Positions 62,591-64,000 of a DNA stretch of 64,000 bases are shown here, in pieces. The position numbers were made by a program, and so were the translations under genes. The notes below the pieces were generated by a model. The model was not told the origin of the DNA. It did no database searches and saw nothing but the letters and a program-made list of their open reading frames with translations. The stretch comes from Candidatus Pristimantibacillus lignocellulolyticus (GTDB lineage Bacteria > Bacillota > Bacilli > Paenibacillales > Paenibacillaceae). Each line of letters starts with the position of its first letter. Position 1 is the first letter of the stretch. Where the stretch lies: NCBI GenBank assembly GCA_023639215.1, contig CP097899.1:2481001-2545000 (forward strand). Direction: 5' to 3'.

Positions 62591-63269
62591 TTTAGATTCT
62601 CAACCTCTCTCAATAGAAAAATTTTAGTTCTATTTCCTATTTGCGAATAGTAGTTTTACCAACTCTCTCTTGTAGTTTTGAGTTATCGACAATTAGAACA
62701 TCAATTCGCCATAAATTATAGTGAATTGCCTGTTTGTATTCTATCATAGTAGATTAGCTAATAAATGAAACTTAAAGAAAACTTTAAGTTCATGCGAGAG
62801 ATAAAACATACCAAAGAAACAAATCCCGCATTCGAAATATACACCTGTATAATATGTTTGGAGATGTATTTGAAATCGAACATCGTGGAGCTTAAAAAGA
62901 TACTTTACCTAATCGTAATGAGTCAATGGCCACGCTGATTCTGGAGACAAAAACACCAAGTAATGGGATAAATACGTCAGGTTTTGCAGCTGTACTAACG
63001 ACGTGACGGGATACAACATGTTACATCTTCCATTGGCGCTAATATAAAAAACGGCTTCGGTAAATCAAGCCCAAAATTCTGTTCGATACTACACGTTAAT
63101 GAACCGTCCGGGGTGGACGGTTTTTCTTATGCTCAAAAAAGGACCTCATCGTGATGTTTGTGTTCAACGCCTCGCAGATATTTGCAGAGGACAGTATCCT
63201 TTAGTGATGTTATGATTAGAATAATTAATTTACTTATTTAGCTCTTGCAGATTGGGGTTACGATTGATA
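62591..63269. other. gene-poor spacer
   Basis: About 680 bp with no convincing reading frame. It holds promoter sequence for the minus-strand SLH gene near 62591-62760, then a mixed-composition stretch that may be decayed sequence, then a terminator hairpin at 63102-63126, and an AT-rich run before the next gene. Confidence 0.5.
63102..63126 (+). terminator. orphan intrinsic terminator
   Basis: AACCGTCC (63102-63109) pairs with GGACGGTT (63115-63122), followed by TTTC. No intact gene lies upstream on this strand, suggesting a lost gene. Confidence 0.7.
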
Positions 63270-64000
63270 ATGAGGGGTATTCTCCAATTCAGTTCTCGTA
63301 CTATTTGGCTTCATACAGTTGCTATCATAATTATTGGTTTGATAGCAAGCTATCTCTATCTCGCCATTTCTGTCCCAGACTCCCCTAAGATACAAAGTGA
63401 AAAAGGCGTTTTGGATTTAACGCAGGTTCATATTAGTAATGACCCACTGAAGCTACAAGGAGAGTGGGCGTTCTATTGGCAAGAGCTACTGACACCTGAG
63501 GACATACAGAATCGCTTAGAAAGCGACGGGAATTTTGATCGTTGGATCAGTATCCCAAGCTCTTGGCTAAACTATCGGTTAGATGATCAGCAGCTGAGTG
63601 GTACAGGCTTCGCAACTTTTCGTGTGGTTATCGAGCTTAGCGAGCAGGATCAGAATGAGCGGCTTGCTTTGCGAATGCCTACCATTTTTCATTCATATAA
63701 GTTATGGGTTAATGGCGAGTTACTAGAAGAAGTTGGCGTGGTTGGTCAGGACAAGAGCAGCGTAACACCGCATCTAGCAACGAAGTTGGTGTTCTTCCAG
63801 CCCGAGAAAGATAGGGTGGAGCTGGTTATGCAAGTCGCCAACTTCCATCATATGCGTGGCGGCATCACCAAGTATATCGAGCTGGGCGGCAGTGATGTGT
63901 TGACGGTCAAGACAAATCTGAAAATTGCCGCAGAAATGTTCATTACCGCAAGCCTGCTGGTGATTGGCGTGTATCACCTGCTATTGTTCGCATTGCGACG
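63270..64000 (+). CDS. 7TMR-DISM-type membrane sensor, N-terminal part (runs off the window)
   Basis: An open frame of 243 codons without a stop, cut by the window end. An N-terminal helix (about 10-33) is followed by an extracellular domain with LQGEWAFYWQELLTPED, ISIPSSWLNYR, GFATFRVVIEL and LWVNGELLEEVG, the jelly-roll layout of the 7TMR-DISM extracellular domain. A new membrane segment starts at about 225 (MFITASLLVIGVYHLLLFAL). The missing part should contain the remaining helices and an output domain (kinase or GGDEF). ATG 63270 or TTG 63264 is the start. GC is higher than in most of the window. Confidence 0.8.
   Translation, partial: MRGILQFSSRTIWLHTVAIIIIGLIASYLYLAISVPDSPKIQSEKGVLDLTQVHISNDPLKLQGEWAFYWQELLTPEDIQNRLESDGNFDRWISIPSSWLNYRLDDQQLSGTGFATFRVVIELSEQDQNERLALRMPTIFHSYKLWVNGELLEEVGVVGQDKSSVTPHLATKLVFFQPEKDRVELVMQVANFHHMRGGITKYIELGGSDVLTVKTNLKIAAEMFITASLLVIGVYHLLLFALR

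Overview
The window looks like chromosomal DNA from a low-GC, spore-forming member of the Paenibacillaceae (Paenibacillus/Cohnella-like). The evidence is a GerA-type germinant-receptor operon, a YyaC-like sporulation protein, S-layer-homology (SLH) surface proteins, several YesM/YesN two-component pairs, strong AGGAGG ribosome sites with frequent TTG/GTG starts, and a CIRCE-controlled groESL. No rRNA, tRNA, CRISPR array, transposase or prophage is visible.

Layout. 0.2-16.9 kb: a papain-like protein, a LapA-domain protein, a YesN/YesM pair divergent from an orphan sugar-binding lipoprotein, an MFS exporter, two lipase-like hydrolases, a TrhA-like protein, an oxidoreductase, a CorA relative, a YflT-like protein, a FAD oxidase and an AraC regulator. 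17.1-21.2 kb: the Leloir genes galK-galE-galT, divergent from the AraC gene. 22.0-26.2 kb: a gerA-type operon (A, C, small D-like, B). 26.3-32.3 kb: YfkK, YyaC, a hydrolase, a methyltransferase, then a diguanylate cyclase and an HD-GYP protein with an altered HD motif.

32.5-59.5 kb keeps the backbone known from Bacillus subtilis: thiL-tsaE-tsaB-rimI-tsaD (t6A tRNA modification) ... ydiF ... moaC ... tatA-tatC ... groES-groEL. Two blocks interrupt it. One (37.1-43.6 kb) is a sugar-sensing block: response regulator, kinase, membrane-anchored binding protein, MglB-like lipoprotein, then a ComA-like regulator. The other (50.2-57.3 kb) is a Fur-box-associated, Isd-like heme-uptake locus: a binding lipoprotein, a NEAT protein, a double NEAT-like SLH protein, IsdE, a permease and an ATPase. 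59.9-64 kb has a large SLH/Ig-like surface protein with a compositionally different 3' half, and the start of a 7TMR-DISM sensor.

Three signals outside the genes stand out. (1) A recurrent structured 5' leader sits directly before the Shine-Dalgarno (SD) sequence of about ten unrelated genes (949-1014 through 57776-57841). Compensatory changes in two mutually incompatible pairings suggest a conserved RNA element, possibly a switch. (2) A family of intergenic repeats of up to about 230 bp mostly begins just after stop codons (galK, the FAD oxidase, tsaD, the HD-GYP gene). (3) A dense DnaA-box cluster lies downstream of tsaD. All gene functions are inferred from sequence motifs; no database search was run.
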